Below, piece by piece: positions 31,060-39,024 of a DNA stretch of 49,012 nt (positions are counted from its first letter, which is position 1; each line of letters begins with the position of its first letter). The translations under genes were made by a program, and so were the position numbers. The stretch covers positions 1 through 49,012 of the forward strand of contig LBYG01000009.1 in NCBI GenBank assembly GCA_000996085.1, in the 5' to 3' direction. This DNA comes from Parcubacteria group bacterium GW2011_GWB1_40_14. Lineage in GTDB: Bacteria; Patescibacteriota; Minisyncoccia; Terrybacterales; GWB1-40-14. The notes under the pieces were generated by a model. That model did not search any database. It was given only the letters and a program-made list of their open reading frames with translations, and was not told the origin of the DNA.

Positions 31060-31100
31060 AAATACTCCGCATCCGCCAGCTGGCGGACGGAGTATTTTTA
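31058..31100 (+). terminator. Terminator with a P2 palindrome inserted in its stem
   Basis: AAATACTCCG and GGAGTATTT form the base of the hairpin, with TTTTTA after it. The tip is CCGCCAGCTGGCGG, a perfect 14-bp palindrome whose relative CCGCCAACTGGCGG sits in the tRNA-Val relic at 32214. The original terminator was probably enlarged by insertion. Confidence 0.78.
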
Positions 31101-31108
31101 TGGTTAAT

Positions 31109-32192
31109 TTACTTGGTTTTATCTTTTTGAGGTCTCGAAAATATATAACTTGCCAAAAAGGTGGTAATTGGAACTGACGCAACAACACCCATACTTCCCA
31201 ACATTGCACGCATAATTTCAGTCATTACTCCCTCCCCGCTCAAAGTAATAGCTCCTGGCTGATTATTTGCATAAAGCAATATTAATAAAGGGAATGAAGC
31301 GCCGGTATAGGCCAGAAAAAGAGTGTTTATTATCGCGTTAATGTGGTCTCTGCCTACTCTCATCGCCCCCAACCAAAGATTTTTGAAACCGTATTGTGGA
31401 TTAGCTTCTTTTAATTCTGCGACAACAGAAACTTGATTTACTGTAATAGCCCCGTAGGTCGTTAGTTCCCAACAATTGCGGCAAATACGTAGTTTCTTCA
31501 GATGAAAAGCCTGAAATATTTCCTAAAACAGAAAATACTTCATAAAGTACTACGATCAGGAAAACGCTTATTGCGGTACCAATAGCAGCAATATTGCTTT
31601 TCTTATTAAATCCGTGCGAAAGATATAAAACCGCAGGAAGCATGAAGAAGACACCAACAATACTTACTTTCACCGGGTCTGAACCTTCTATAAGTTTTGG
31701 TATTATAAACGCAAAAATAACAAAAAAAGTTAAAATCAAACCTACAACTGAAAGCAGTCCTTTGCCCCGCCCCACCCAAACAACCAAAAATACAAAAAGG
31801 GCCCACATCACGTACAAAACCGGACGGCGGTCTACATCGGATAAAACATACATAGCTTCGCCATTTTCATCTTCAAAAGAACTGACTAAAATTTTATCGC
31901 CTGTCTCTAACCAAAAATCACGGTTAACATTTTCAACAACCTCATCAAGCTCGACTAAATTATCTTTATCCGGTCCGTCTGACAGTTGAACATAAAGATG
32001 CTGATACTGAATGCTTTGTCCGAATTCTTCCTGTTCGAAAAGTTCTGTGCGCATTACTTTACCGCTAAAAACTTCTTGGTCGGTAAAATTTAAAATTCCC
32101 AAATAAAAAACGCTGCCAATTACTATTGCAGTAATAAATATAAACCCGATAACTTTAAATTTTTTTGATCGAATTATCCTGATCGGTCTCAT
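31109..32192 (-). pseudogene. YibE/F family membrane protein, broken by deletion and frameshift
   Basis: The front (31401-32192, 263 codons) has an N-terminal helix, an extracellular beta domain and four or more helices to GTNDLRG. The back (31109-31372 and just upstream) resumes in another frame as AITVNQVSVVAELKEANPQYGF, KNLWLGAMRVGRDHINAI, GASFPLLILL. In the family, a helix of the type LLLAGIIIGALGVLDD lies between these blocks. It is missing here, so about 50 bases were lost along with the frame. Function of YibE/F is unknown. The ATG abuts the tRNA-Val 3' relic. Confidence 0.75.
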
Positions 32193-32244
32193 TGTGGGCG
32201 GTATAGGACTCCGTCCGCCAACTGGCGGACTAGAACCTGTCGCC
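32192..32244 (-). pseudogene. 3'-half relic of tRNA-Val(GAC) split in the T-loop by a P2 palindrome
   Basis: GAGTCCTATACCGCCCACAA, the 3' end of tRNA-Val(GAC) with flank, is preceded on the minus strand by a 21-base insert (32212-32232) holding GTCCGCCAGTTGGCGGAC, and then by AGGTTC. The functional tRNA lies about 145 bases upstream. Break at T-loop 56/57. Confidence 0.82.
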
Positions 32245-32261
32245 TCGGGCTCCTTAAAAAC

Positions 32262-32327
32262 CTCTCGGTTTTTAATATTTTCCTATTCACCCCGACGTAC
32301 GTCGGGGCAAGCGGGAAGGAACATTCC
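32262..32327. repeat. Cluster of three palindromes
   Basis: AAAAACC-TCT-CGGTTTTT near 32256, CCCCGACGTACGTCGGGG near 32298-32315 and CGGGAAGGAA-CA-TTCCTTCCCG near 32320-32333 follow each other between the tRNA-Val relic and the intact tRNA-Val. No gene is present. Confidence 0.6.
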
Positions 32328-32388
32328 TTCCCGACCCCATCCTAAGGTTCTCGTCCTATATAAAAATTTATATTATTATTTTATTTTG

Positions 32389-32462
32389 TGGGCGGTATAG
32401 GACTCGAACCTATGACCTTTACAATGTCAATGTAACGCTCTAGCCAACTGAGCTAACCGCCC
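32389..32462 (-). tRNA. tRNA-Val (GAC)
   Basis: 74 nt. Acceptor GGGCGGT/ACCGCCC, D-arm AGCTCAGTTGGCTAGAGC, anticodon stem TTACA/TGTAA with loop TTGACAT (GAC), T-arm ATAGGTTCGAGTCCTAT, A73. CCA not encoded. It is flanked on both sides by relics of itself. Confidence 0.94.
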
Positions 32463-32503
32463 TTACTTCTCTATTTTAAAAAATGGATATATTGGTGATT
32501 AAT

Positions 32504-32579
32504 CTCTAGCCAATTCCGACGCTCCGATTTATCGGAGGTCGGAACCCCGACCTAAGCGTCGGGCTGAGCCTAACCGCCC
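32504..32579 (-). pseudogene. 5'-half relic of tRNA-Val(GAC) split in the D-loop by a palindromic insert
   Basis: GGGCGGTTAGGCTCAG (32564-32579) matches the tRNA 5' end with one extra G. After a 50-base insert (32514-32563) the D-loop resumes as TTGGCTAGAG. The insert folds as CCCGACG...CGTCGGG-like and TCCGACCTCCG...CGGAGCGTCGGA hairpins and is clearly related to the insert in the tRNA-Ile relic. Confidence 0.85.
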
Positions 32580-32640
32580 AAATATACTTACCATTTTTAA
32601 CATGCTACGAAGTCGTCTGCAAGAATGGGGTTTATTTTTC

Positions 32641-34593
32641 CTATTTTAATTTTATTAAGTTAAAAGAGTCGTTCTTTAATACGGATTTCCACCCGCCTAT
32701 CTCTAACCTATTTTCTAAGTCGGGATAATACTTCCGTAAAATATCGTCCACCAATAAGTAATCGGCTGGAATCTGCTCAAGTTCAGCTTTCGCATTTTCG
32801 GGATTATTAAAAAATAGTTTAATAATTTCGCTTCGTTCAGAAAAATCGATACCGTGGGTAAAAAGCCAGGTGCTAAAACCCATAGTAGCCTTGCGACCGG
32901 CAGCTATAACTACGGGGTTTTGTATTGAGTTGGGATCAAGTATTGCCGCCGAAGACAAAAAAACATCATCTTCGTCCGTATTACTTCTTATCCATGCAAC
33001 CATATTGCTTTGATCTTTATCAAACATAACAAAACCGCCCTCTCCCCCCCGCTCAAGAATATTGAAAGATGATATCAGACCCGAAGGCAAAGAAACTATT
33101 ATTGCGGCAATTAAAGCGCCTGTCGCTAACTTTTTATTTTTATTCAAAGATTCAATCGCCACACCCAAAGCCGCAACAGAAAAAAGTATGGCATAAGCAA
33201 AAAATTTATTGGTATCAAAATCCCATATCTGAAATTGGAATATATTTGGAGCCGCCCATAAAGATAACGCCCCCAAAGACAAAAACACCAATTCTTTTTT
33301 TAGCGGAAGCTTTTTAAATACCGTCAAAATCGCAAAAGGCATTAAAATTAGCGGGCCAAAATTTGTCCACATATAGCGTAACCATGGCAAAAATTTAACA
33401 GCGTCCGCCGAAGGCAGATTCAAGCCGGCATTATTTGGAAGTGTCGTTGTCATCCAGCCCAAACGTAAAGAAAAAATATTGCCTAATAAATACTTGGGCA
33501 ACAGCAGTAAAGCGCCCATTGAAGGTATGGCTAATGGCACGGCAAAAAATATAAACCCACGCGCGGCATTAAAAAATAACTTATCCTGCCGAACTAATAG
33601 ATAGGTCAACATAGCACCCACAACGAGTGAAGCCGCAATAAAGCTATGCGTGTGGGCAAGCGGTAAAAGACCGATTATTATACCTGACCAAACGAAAGCA
33701 ATTAAATTATTATTTTTTAGTCCTTCCAAAAATGAACGCATAGATAATATAAACAAAACAAAACCCAGCACAAACGTTCTTTGGACCATAAAAAATAACG
33801 GCACCATCGCAGGATATGCAATATTTTGCATAGGATAAGGCGCGCTATGTCTAAGCGGCAACGAATCAATTACTCCTTGCAAATAAGATATATAACCCAA
33901 CCCTCCTCCAAAAAGCGTAACTAATACGGCAAATATAATTATATTTTTTGATAATCCTAAAAACCGGAAAAAAGATACAAGTAAAAATATAGAAGAAACA
34001 ACCAAAAGCATTATTGGAGCATGAAAAGCAAAAACAAGCGGGCTACCTAATTTTAAAATAAATCCTGAAAGCAAATTTATAAAATACGGGTATTTTATAA
34101 ATTCACCGCTGAAATTCGGCTCTTCAAAATCCCACTTCTCGGTAAGCCCAATTCGTGTAACTTGAGATAAATGATATGGCGTATCGACTGCCGCTCCCCT
34201 ACCGATCAACAAAGAACCGTCGGGCTTCTGCACCAAACTTTGTGAGATTAAAAGAAAAAGAGTTAAAAAAATTAAAACGGTTATACAAAATCTCAATAAT
34301 CCATAATGCCTGTCCGAATCCTCACGAACCCACAAATTCTGCTTATTCTTATTTAAAGTATAAAAAGAGAAAAATCCTGCAACGATAATTATGAAAGACC
34401 CAATTAAGCCAGCCCATAACGTAGGCAATACTATCAAAAAAACAGATGTGATTGCCGAAAACAAAAGAAATGCCACCGGAACAGAAGCGGCAAGAATCTC
34501 TGAACTTTCGCCAAAAACACCCTTAGCAAATCTTATTAACAGAAAATAACAGGCAACTACAAGCAAAATTAAAATTATTGACCCAATAAGCAT
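32641..34593 (-). CDS. Large polytopic membrane protein, GT-C glycosyltransferase-like
   Basis: 650 residues with about 12 membrane helices and a soluble C-terminal 120-130 residues. The loop after the early helices contains GRGAAVDTPYHLSQV, a place where GT-C enzymes carry acidic catalytic residues. The C-terminal part (MVAWIRSNTDEDDVFLSSA, PADYLLVDDILRKYYPDLE) resembles the extracytoplasmic domain of uncharacterised membrane proteins in that group. A role in surface glycan transfer from a lipid carrier is possible but not shown. The gene is flanked by tRNA-Val relics and a zinc-ribbon gene. Confidence 0.65.
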   Translation of the reverse strand: MLIGSIILILLVVACYFLLIRFAKGVFGESSEILAASVPVAFLLFSAITSVFLIVLPTLWAGLIGSFIIIVAGFFSFYTLNKNKQNLWVREDSDRHYGLLRFCITVLIFLTLFLLISQSLVQKPDGSLLIGRGAAVDTPYHLSQVTRIGLTEKWDFEEPNFSGEFIKYPYFINLLSGFILKLGSPLVFAFHAPIMLLVVSSIFLLVSFFRFLGLSKNIIIFAVLVTLFGGGLGYISYLQGVIDSLPLRHSAPYPMQNIAYPAMVPLFFMVQRTFVLGFVLFILSMRSFLEGLKNNNLIAFVWSGIIIGLLPLAHTHSFIAASLVVGAMLTYLLVRQDKLFFNAARGFIFFAVPLAIPSMGALLLLPKYLLGNIFSLRLGWMTTTLPNNAGLNLPSADAVKFLPWLRYMWTNFGPLILMPFAILTVFKKLPLKKELVFLSLGALSLWAAPNIFQFQIWDFDTNKFFAYAILFSVAALGVAIESLNKNKKLATGALIAAIIVSLPSGLISSFNILERGGEGGFVMFDKDQSNMVAWIRSNTDEDDVFLSSAAILDPNSIQNPVVIAAGRKATMGFSTWLFTHGIDFSERSEIIKLFFNNPENAKAELEQIPADYLLVDDILRKYYPDLENRLEIGGWKSVLKNDSFNLIKLK

Positions 34594-34650
34594 ATATCAA
34601 TACTAACAGCTCTTTGTTCACTAAAAAAGACACTCCAAATATACTATATA

Positions 34651-34680
34651 AAAACCGCATAATTATATGCGGCTTTATTT
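34651..34680 (-). terminator. Terminator of the 89-aa gene
   Basis: AAGCCGCATA and TATGCGGTTTTT on the minus strand form a hairpin and T run directly after the stop codon at 34679. Confidence 0.82.
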
Positions 34681-34948
34681 AATCTCCGGATTTACTACCT
34701 TTCAAAACAATAAGTTCATCGGAATTTGAAAAACGAGCTACATCTAATTCATACGGCCTATGATAAACTTTAACAGGCAAACCTAACTTCTTAAGACAAT
34801 CACGACATTGTAAAACTTCAAAATCCCACTCTGGAATTCTTAACTCGTTTATAAAACTAAACAAATTAGTTCTGGTGCTTGTAAGTTCTTCCCGACTTAG
34901 GACAGTTGTGCCGCAAGCACTACATGGGCCATAGCGCGGAACATACAT
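34679..34948 (-). CDS. Small zinc-ribbon protein, 89 aa
   Basis: Two Cys pairs, CSAC at residues 9-12 and CRDC near 48-51, would bind one zinc ion in a ribbon. The remainder (LPVKVYHRPYELDVARFSNS) has no known motif. The minus strand carries AAAGGAGGATCG before the ATG, an excellent ribosome site. It is a single-gene unit. Function unknown; nucleic-acid binding is possible. Confidence 0.75.
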   Translation of the reverse strand: MYVPRYGPCSACGTTVLSREELTSTRTNLFSFINELRIPEWDFEVLQCRDCLKKLGLPVKVYHRPYELDVARFSNSDELIVLKGSKSGD

Positions 34949-35043
34949 GAACGATCCTCCTTTGTTTGCGTTTACTATTCCTTTATTTAAAGATCTTATT
35001 CCCTTTTAATAACACGCCTAAATTATAAATTCAAGTTAAATAA

Positions 35044-35067
35044 AAAACGGCTTTCAGGCCGCTTTTA
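35044..35067 (-). terminator. Terminator hairpin
   Basis: AGCGGC-CTGAAA-GCCGTTTTTT on the minus strand. It implies a minus-strand transcript coming from 35070-35360. Confidence 0.7.
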
Positions 35068-35203
35068 ATAATATGTTCTTCCGAAGCTTTCTTTGTCCTT
35101 CATAATTTTAGCCACTATGGAAACAGAACGGGAATGTAAAGGAAAAACCTGTTTTATTGTGAAAAAACAAGTTTTAAAGCCTCCTTTTTATATATTTTAT
35201 GTA

Positions 35204-35360
35204 TTATTGTATTGCTTGTATCCAACTGGCCAGAGATGAAATTTTGCCTAACAAATATACGTTTAATGCGATGCTCATGCTTGTGACAAGCGATAAAGCA
35301 CCTATAATAAATTCGGGTTTTGTTATTTTTATATATTTTATTTTTTAATTGAAACTTCAT
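35204..35360 (-). pseudogene. Possible small membrane protein, frame uncertain
   Basis: The ATG at 35360 opens MKFQLKNKIYK, but its frame continues with a basic, unlikely protein to 35154. One base away a frame reads KITKPEFIIGALSLVTSMSI and then ALNVYLLGKISSLASWIQAI, a credible membrane helix with a tail ending at 35204. A one-base loss in the A-rich stretch would join them. A well-formed AAGGAGG follows at about 35177 with no clear start after it. The rest of 34990-35524 shows nothing else certain. Confidence 0.35.
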
Positions 35361-35524
35361 CTATTATACCGTTTATGCGATGTATGTGTATATAGGGCTG
35401 TCAAACTGTTTGCGGTGAGCTTATCAAATCTAAAAATCTCAGGGTCAAACGTGAAGAAAGGTCCTTAAAAATTAGTTGCGGAATTATGGATTTAATAAAT
35501 CTCAATTAGACTATATAAAAATGA

Positions 35525-36736
35525 TTATTGTATTGATTCTATGATCCCCGGAACATTCGGACCGTCAACAATAAATTCTCCCAATGCCCCGCGATCAATT
35601 GCTCGGGTAAGCGCGTGGTCCACTAAAAGATACTTCCCTGGAACTTCGGCTGTAAATTCAACCATTGTTGCTCCCCCACCCGGAACCAGTGTTGTCTGAA
35701 CATTTACATGAGGCGTAGATACAATATCGCCTTCGGGATAAACTTTATCAAAAATTTCTCCGATAATGTGAAAATTTGATGCAAGCTGCCCCGATACACC
35801 GAAGAAAATCCTTACTTTATCTCCGATATTTGCGTGAAGTGCGCCCTCTCCTGTCAGCGCACCAACACGACCGTTAAAAACAACATATTCCGGTCTTTCG
35901 GAAAGAAGTTTGTCTTTATCTAATTCCTGATATCCTTTTTCCCCGACTTTGCCATTCGTATAAACTTCTCCCTGCACCACATAAAACTCTTTATTAACCG
36001 CCGGAAGACCTCCTTTGGGTTCCACTAAAATCAAACCATACATTCCATTTGCGATATGAGAAGGAATATGCGGACTCGCGCAATGATATACATATATTCC
36101 CGGACGCGTAGCCTTAAACTGAAAGGTTTTTGTCTCATTTGGCGCAACTCTCGTTAATCCGGCGCCACCGCCCGGACCAATTACCGCATGAAGATCTATT
36201 GAATGTTCACCGTGCCCCGCTTCCATGTGCTCCATTTCTTCGGCACCCATCATATGACCATCATTTCCGTTAGCCGAAACTGTCGGCATAAATCCACTTA
36301 CCGTAAGCAAATCATCCGATTCATTTAAAGAGTGCTGATCTCCATTATGCGCATGTTCGTGTGTAAGTGAAATTTCAACCATATCGCCCTCCATTACACG
36401 GATAAAAGGACCGGGTACCTGATTATTATATGTCCAATATTCGTATGTCGTACCATCAGCAAGCGTAGAAACAACTTGTGTCGCGCGCAAGTTTACAGAT
36501 ACCGTCTTATTCTCATCTTTTGATCGGTCAACAATTATTGGCACAGGAAGACTGCTTGCAGACGTACTTATATCGGCAACATCAACTGATTTTACCGGAA
36601 GTATGGTCTCACGATCCGCGGTCTTCTTATACAAAAATCCCGCCCATATAAGAATGGCAATAATAATTACTCCAAATATCCAAATTTTATTCACTTTAAT
36701 AGCTGTTATGTTAGTTGAGGGCTTTATATCTTCCAT
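35525..36736 (-). CDS. nirK: Copper-containing nitrite reductase, AniA-like
   Basis: Reduces nitrite to nitric oxide outside the membrane. 403 residues: membrane anchor at about 18-36, then two cupredoxin domains. Type 1 copper ligands: H178, C219, H227 and M232. Type 2 ligands: H183, H218 and H374; catalytic pair D181 and H323, placed as in AniA (YHCASPHIPSHIANGMYG, NFHIIGEIFDKVY, VDHALTRA). The C-to-H spacing of eight matches AniA. A His/Met/Glu-rich insert at about 126-176 (HMMGAEEMEHMEAGH) replaces the usual short loop before the active-site His. No other respiratory gene lies in the window. Confidence 0.85.
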   Translation of the reverse strand: MEDIKPSTNITAIKVNKIWIFGVIIIAILIWAGFLYKKTADRETILPVKSVDVADISTSASSLPVPIIVDRSKDENKTVSVNLRATQVVSTLADGTTYEYWTYNNQVPGPFIRVMEGDMVEISLTHEHAHNGDQHSLNESDDLLTVSGFMPTVSANGNDGHMMGAEEMEHMEAGHGEHSIDLHAVIGPGGGAGLTRVAPNETKTFQFKATRPGIYVYHCASPHIPSHIANGMYGLILVEPKGGLPAVNKEFYVVQGEVYTNGKVGEKGYQELDKDKLLSERPEYVVFNGRVGALTGEGALHANIGDKVRIFFGVSGQLASNFHIIGEIFDKVYPEGDIVSTPHVNVQTTLVPGGGATMVEFTAEVPGKYLLVDHALTRAIDRGALGEFIVDGPNVPGIIESIQ

Positions 36737-36870
36737 ATTTAAATTTAAACTTTAAAAACTAACTTCTATTATATACTAATAGCTTGATAATATTAAGGTT
36801 TTCTTTCCTTTGCGTTAGAACCTGTTTTATGAATTTGAAAGAATGCTTTGCGATACCCGTTTTTAGTAAA

Positions 36871-36897
36871 TAAAAAGATGGCTTTAGCCATCTTTCT
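36871..36897. terminator. Terminator overlapping a stop codon
   Basis: AAAGATGGCT and AGCCATCTTT form the stem. It includes the stop codon of the 74-residue minus-strand gene and has T runs on both sides. Confidence 0.82.
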
Positions 36898-37108
36898 TAG
36901 GTTTTTTCTCGTATTCAAAACTTTTGCTTGCGTTGCTTAGGTCATTTACTACCTTCCGCCAATCGGAAGCTAGGAGTTCAGCATCGGTTCCAAAACGCTC
37001 TTCATAGTTTGGAAGATGACTCGAGGAAAACAACGATAGCGACGCCATTCCTTCACCAATACTGGCTAAGCCATCCAGAAATGCTCGCAGAAAGGATTTT
37101 ATTTTCAT
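36884..37108 (-). CDS. Small hypothetical protein, 74 aa (tRNA-Gly cassette region)
   Basis: The ATG at 37108 has GGAGGTG 4 bases upstream, so I prefer it to the GTG two codons earlier. The product begins MKIKSFLRAFLDGLASIGEG, an amphipathic helix, and ends with a Lys-rich tail. Not recognised. Single-gene unit with its own terminator, the farthest of four small units lying downstream of tRNA-Gly. Confidence 0.7.
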   Translation of the reverse strand: MKIKSFLRAFLDGLASIGEGMASLSLFSSSHLPNYEERFGTDAELLASDWRKVVNDLSNASKSFEYEKKPKKDG

Positions 37109-37220
37109 GCCCACCTCCGTATTTACGAAATGTGCTATATCTTTTATATCTTAATAGTAAGGCCTCGGCAAGCTTGGAGCATTTAAAATTTCGCCCGGCT
37201 TTCGTGTGGGCATTTTTAAT

Positions 37221-37295
37221 GAACGGGCTAATGAATGACGTTACTTGTGGTGAGTTTATCGAACCAGAACCAGTTTCTTACAGGAGAAAGGTTTT
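37221..37295. repeat. tRNA-Gly-linked repeat, occupied copy
   Basis: AACGGGCTAATGAATGACG-TTA is followed by a 23-base insert (37244-37266) and then GAACCAGTTTCTTACAGGAG and AAAGGTTTT. The copy at 38541-38588 has the same sequence without the insert. The insert CTTGTGGTGAGTTTATCGAA contains the dispersed motif GGTGAG...TCGAACC. Confidence 0.75.
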
Positions 37296-37317
37296 CTGTT
37301 GCCTGATTTTGTGTAAA

Positions 37318-37340
37318 GAAAAACGGCTTTATGCCGTTTC
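37318..37340. terminator. Terminator
   Basis: AAAACGGC-TTTAT-GCCGTTT. It ends the minus-strand 69-residue gene. Confidence 0.78.
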
Positions 37341-37371
37341 TTAAAAATTTTTGGTGGGTTCTGTATAGATT

Positions 37372-37581
37372 TTAAGAGAGTTTTTTACTGCAGTAAGAGC
37401 ACTTTTTTGTTTTCTTCGCGCATTTTGCGCATCTGGCGAAGGAAAGGTTCGTGTCTTGCGTATCACATTCGGGACATTTATGAGCAGCTAACATAAAAAT
37501 GAAGCCGTAACAATTCTCGCACAACCCCGCACGATCATTGTATTGCAAGATAAAATAAATCATCTTGAGAAAATTACGCAT
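37372..37581 (-). CDS. Small Cys-rich (zinc-ribbon) protein, 69 aa
   Basis: From the ATG at 37581 (AAAGGTGG 5 bases upstream) the product begins MRNFLKMIYFILQYNDRAGL. It has CENC, CPEC, CAKC and CSYC pairs, enough for two zinc sites. An upstream in-frame ATG at 37608 has no ribosome site. Reads like a rubredoxin- or ribbon-type protein of unknown role. Second smallest unit of the tRNA-Gly cassette region. Confidence 0.68.
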   Translation of the reverse strand: MRNFLKMIYFILQYNDRAGLCENCYGFIFMLAAHKCPECDTQDTNLSFARCAKCAKKTKKCSYCSKKLS

Positions 37582-37655
37582 AGGAACCACCTTTTTCTTA
37601 CTTTGCATTGTTTAAGAACTAAAAATAAAATAGCACATTACGTGCTAATTGCAAC

Positions 37656-37696
37656 TGAGCGGGCTAGTGCCTGCCGACAAACAGGAATGTTCCTGA
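37656..37696. repeat. tRNA-Gly-like scar with P3 palindrome
   Basis: CTGAGCGGGCTAGTG matches the start of the tRNA-Gly-linked repeat at 38538 and is followed by CCTGCCGACAAACAGG, a P3 relative. An AGCAC-ATTA-CGTGCT hairpin precedes it at 37631. The match to tRNA-Gly itself is only about 8 bases. Confidence 0.45.
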
Positions 37697-37740
37697 CCCA
37701 TCTTAATTCAAAATCTTTAGGACGGTTTTGATTTTACTGT

Positions 37741-38445
37741 TTAGATTTTATAATCGGTCATCAATTTAGGAAGAAAAGGTTTAACAATTTCTAGATGGGT
37801 TTCCCATATCCCGGAACCCAACAATGCGATCTTTTGTGCTGTAAGATCAAGAGCTCCCATATTCTGTCCGGGTTTATAATTTTGCAGATCATCTAACGCT
37901 TTTTGGCTAATATTCTCCTGCCAAACTCCCTCCAAAAGCTCGGTGGCAAGAGTTGCATAGTCCTTCATCATCAATCTTAACGCCTTCTCCTCATTCCCGG
38001 ATTTTGAATATCCTTTCTCGCCTTCCTCGATCATGCCCGCCGCATAATGATTTACGGCATCAATATTTGCATTCTCACCAAAAATCTTATTGTACGAATC
38101 AAGCATTCTCTGCCAGAACGCATTAAACGAGGACTGTGCCGATGGTGATTGTTCGTCTACGTAAAAGAAACAATATGAGTAAACCACCAGCGCTAATGAT
38201 ACTTTACGAAACCAAAAATTAACCTCCTCTTTAGTTAACGTTTTCTTAAAACCAAATTTTTCTGGCGCTATGAATAAAACACCGCGCAAAGATTGTTCGG
38301 CAACATCTAAAATCTTTCCGAAAAGATCTCTTATTTCTTTACTTTCCGGTGCAAATAAACCGTTTAGCGAATCGCGCACCTGCGCAATCGTCATTTTATT
38401 GGCAGAGTCTTCTTTACTTTCTAAAAATTTATTTAAAAATCCCAT
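37741..38445 (-). CDS. Uncharacterised protein, 234 aa
   Basis: Not recognised. Soluble and helical, starting MGFLNKFLESKEDSANKMTI. A central segment with several aromatic residues (FRKVSLALVVYSYCFFYVDE) may be buried rather than membrane-spanning. No catalytic motif is visible. It is bounded by tRNA-Gly-linked repeats on both sides, which suggests it arrived as cargo. Confidence 0.7.
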   Translation of the reverse strand: MGFLNKFLESKEDSANKMTIAQVRDSLNGLFAPESKEIRDLFGKILDVAEQSLRGVLFIAPEKFGFKKTLTKEEVNFWFRKVSLALVVYSYCFFYVDEQSPSAQSSFNAFWQRMLDSYNKIFGENANIDAVNHYAAGMIEEGEKGYSKSGNEEKALRLMMKDYATLATELLEGVWQENISQKALDDLQNYKPGQNMGALDLTAQKIALLGSGIWETHLEIVKPFLPKLMTDYKI

Positions 38446-38507
38446 AGTATTCGTATACTTTATTGATCAGTCTAAATTTAATCACAGATTCATTCTATCA
38501 TAAAATT

Positions 38508-38588
38508 AAATCGCCTTAGATAATAAGACGATTTTCGCTGAGCGGGTTAGTAAATGACGTTAGAACCAGTTTCTTACAGGAGAAAGGT
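38508..38588 (-). pseudogene. 3' relic of tRNA-Gly with its terminator, empty-site copy
   Basis: AAATCGCCTTAGATAATAAG through GAGCGGGT (38508-38547) is a 40-base copy, one mismatch, of 38992-39031, which spans the terminator hairpin and the 3' acceptor strand of tRNA-Gly. The next bases (TAGTAAATGACGTTA) replace the T-arm, followed by GAACC as in the tRNA. It then continues with the repeat shared with 37267-37295. Confidence 0.78.
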
Positions 38589-38598
38589 TTTTTCATCC

Positions 38599-38943
38599 CT
38601 ATTCATTAAGTTCGCTAAGCGAAAATGGACCATCCCACTTTGGTTTTTCTTTAGAAAGACCGGCGGTCCAATACGTCCAATATTCGCTTCCACAAATATA
38701 GGTTGTTGTCTTGGGTGCGTCTAGAACCGTTAACCCTCCAGTCGACTTTTTTGGAGTCGCAGCTCGTTCTCCATTACTACAAACCATATATCCTTTATTC
38801 GAATCAAAACGCGGATGCTTAGAAGTCAGTGGCTGATTAGATAAAAATATAGCAAGACCAAATATGATAACAAATATTAAAACAAAAATAAGCAACAAAC
38901 CAATTAAAACTCTTTTGGTTTTGTTTAACTTAACTTGTATCAT
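38599..38943 (-). CDS. Small membrane-anchored protein, 114 aa
   Basis: One N-terminal helix (about 11-32, LIGLLLIFVLIFVIIFGLAI) after a basic start, then an outer domain with two Cys (MVCSNG, TYICGS) that could form a disulfide, and a C-terminal W-rich stretch (EYWTYWTAG, KWDGPFSLSEL). Not recognised. It lies between the intact tRNA-Gly and its 3' relic, so the 485-bp segment looks like inserted cargo. Confidence 0.72.
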   Translation of the reverse strand: MIQVKLNKTKRVLIGLLLIFVLIFVIIFGLAIFLSNQPLTSKHPRFDSNKGYMVCSNGERAATPKKSTGGLTVLDAPKTTTYICGSEYWTYWTAGLSKEKPKWDGPFSLSELNE

Positions 38944-39024
38944 TACTTCATTCTATCACAATTCAGTTCGATTCTGCTCAGGAGTAACAAAAAATCGCCT
39001 TAGATAATAAGACGATTTACGCTG

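Noticed and set aside
35525..36736. Loss of the catalytic His in the TGEGAL segment of the nitrite reductase
   Set aside because: The His at that segment belongs to a different NirK subgroup pattern; AniA-type enzymes place the catalytic His in NFHIIGE, which is intact here.
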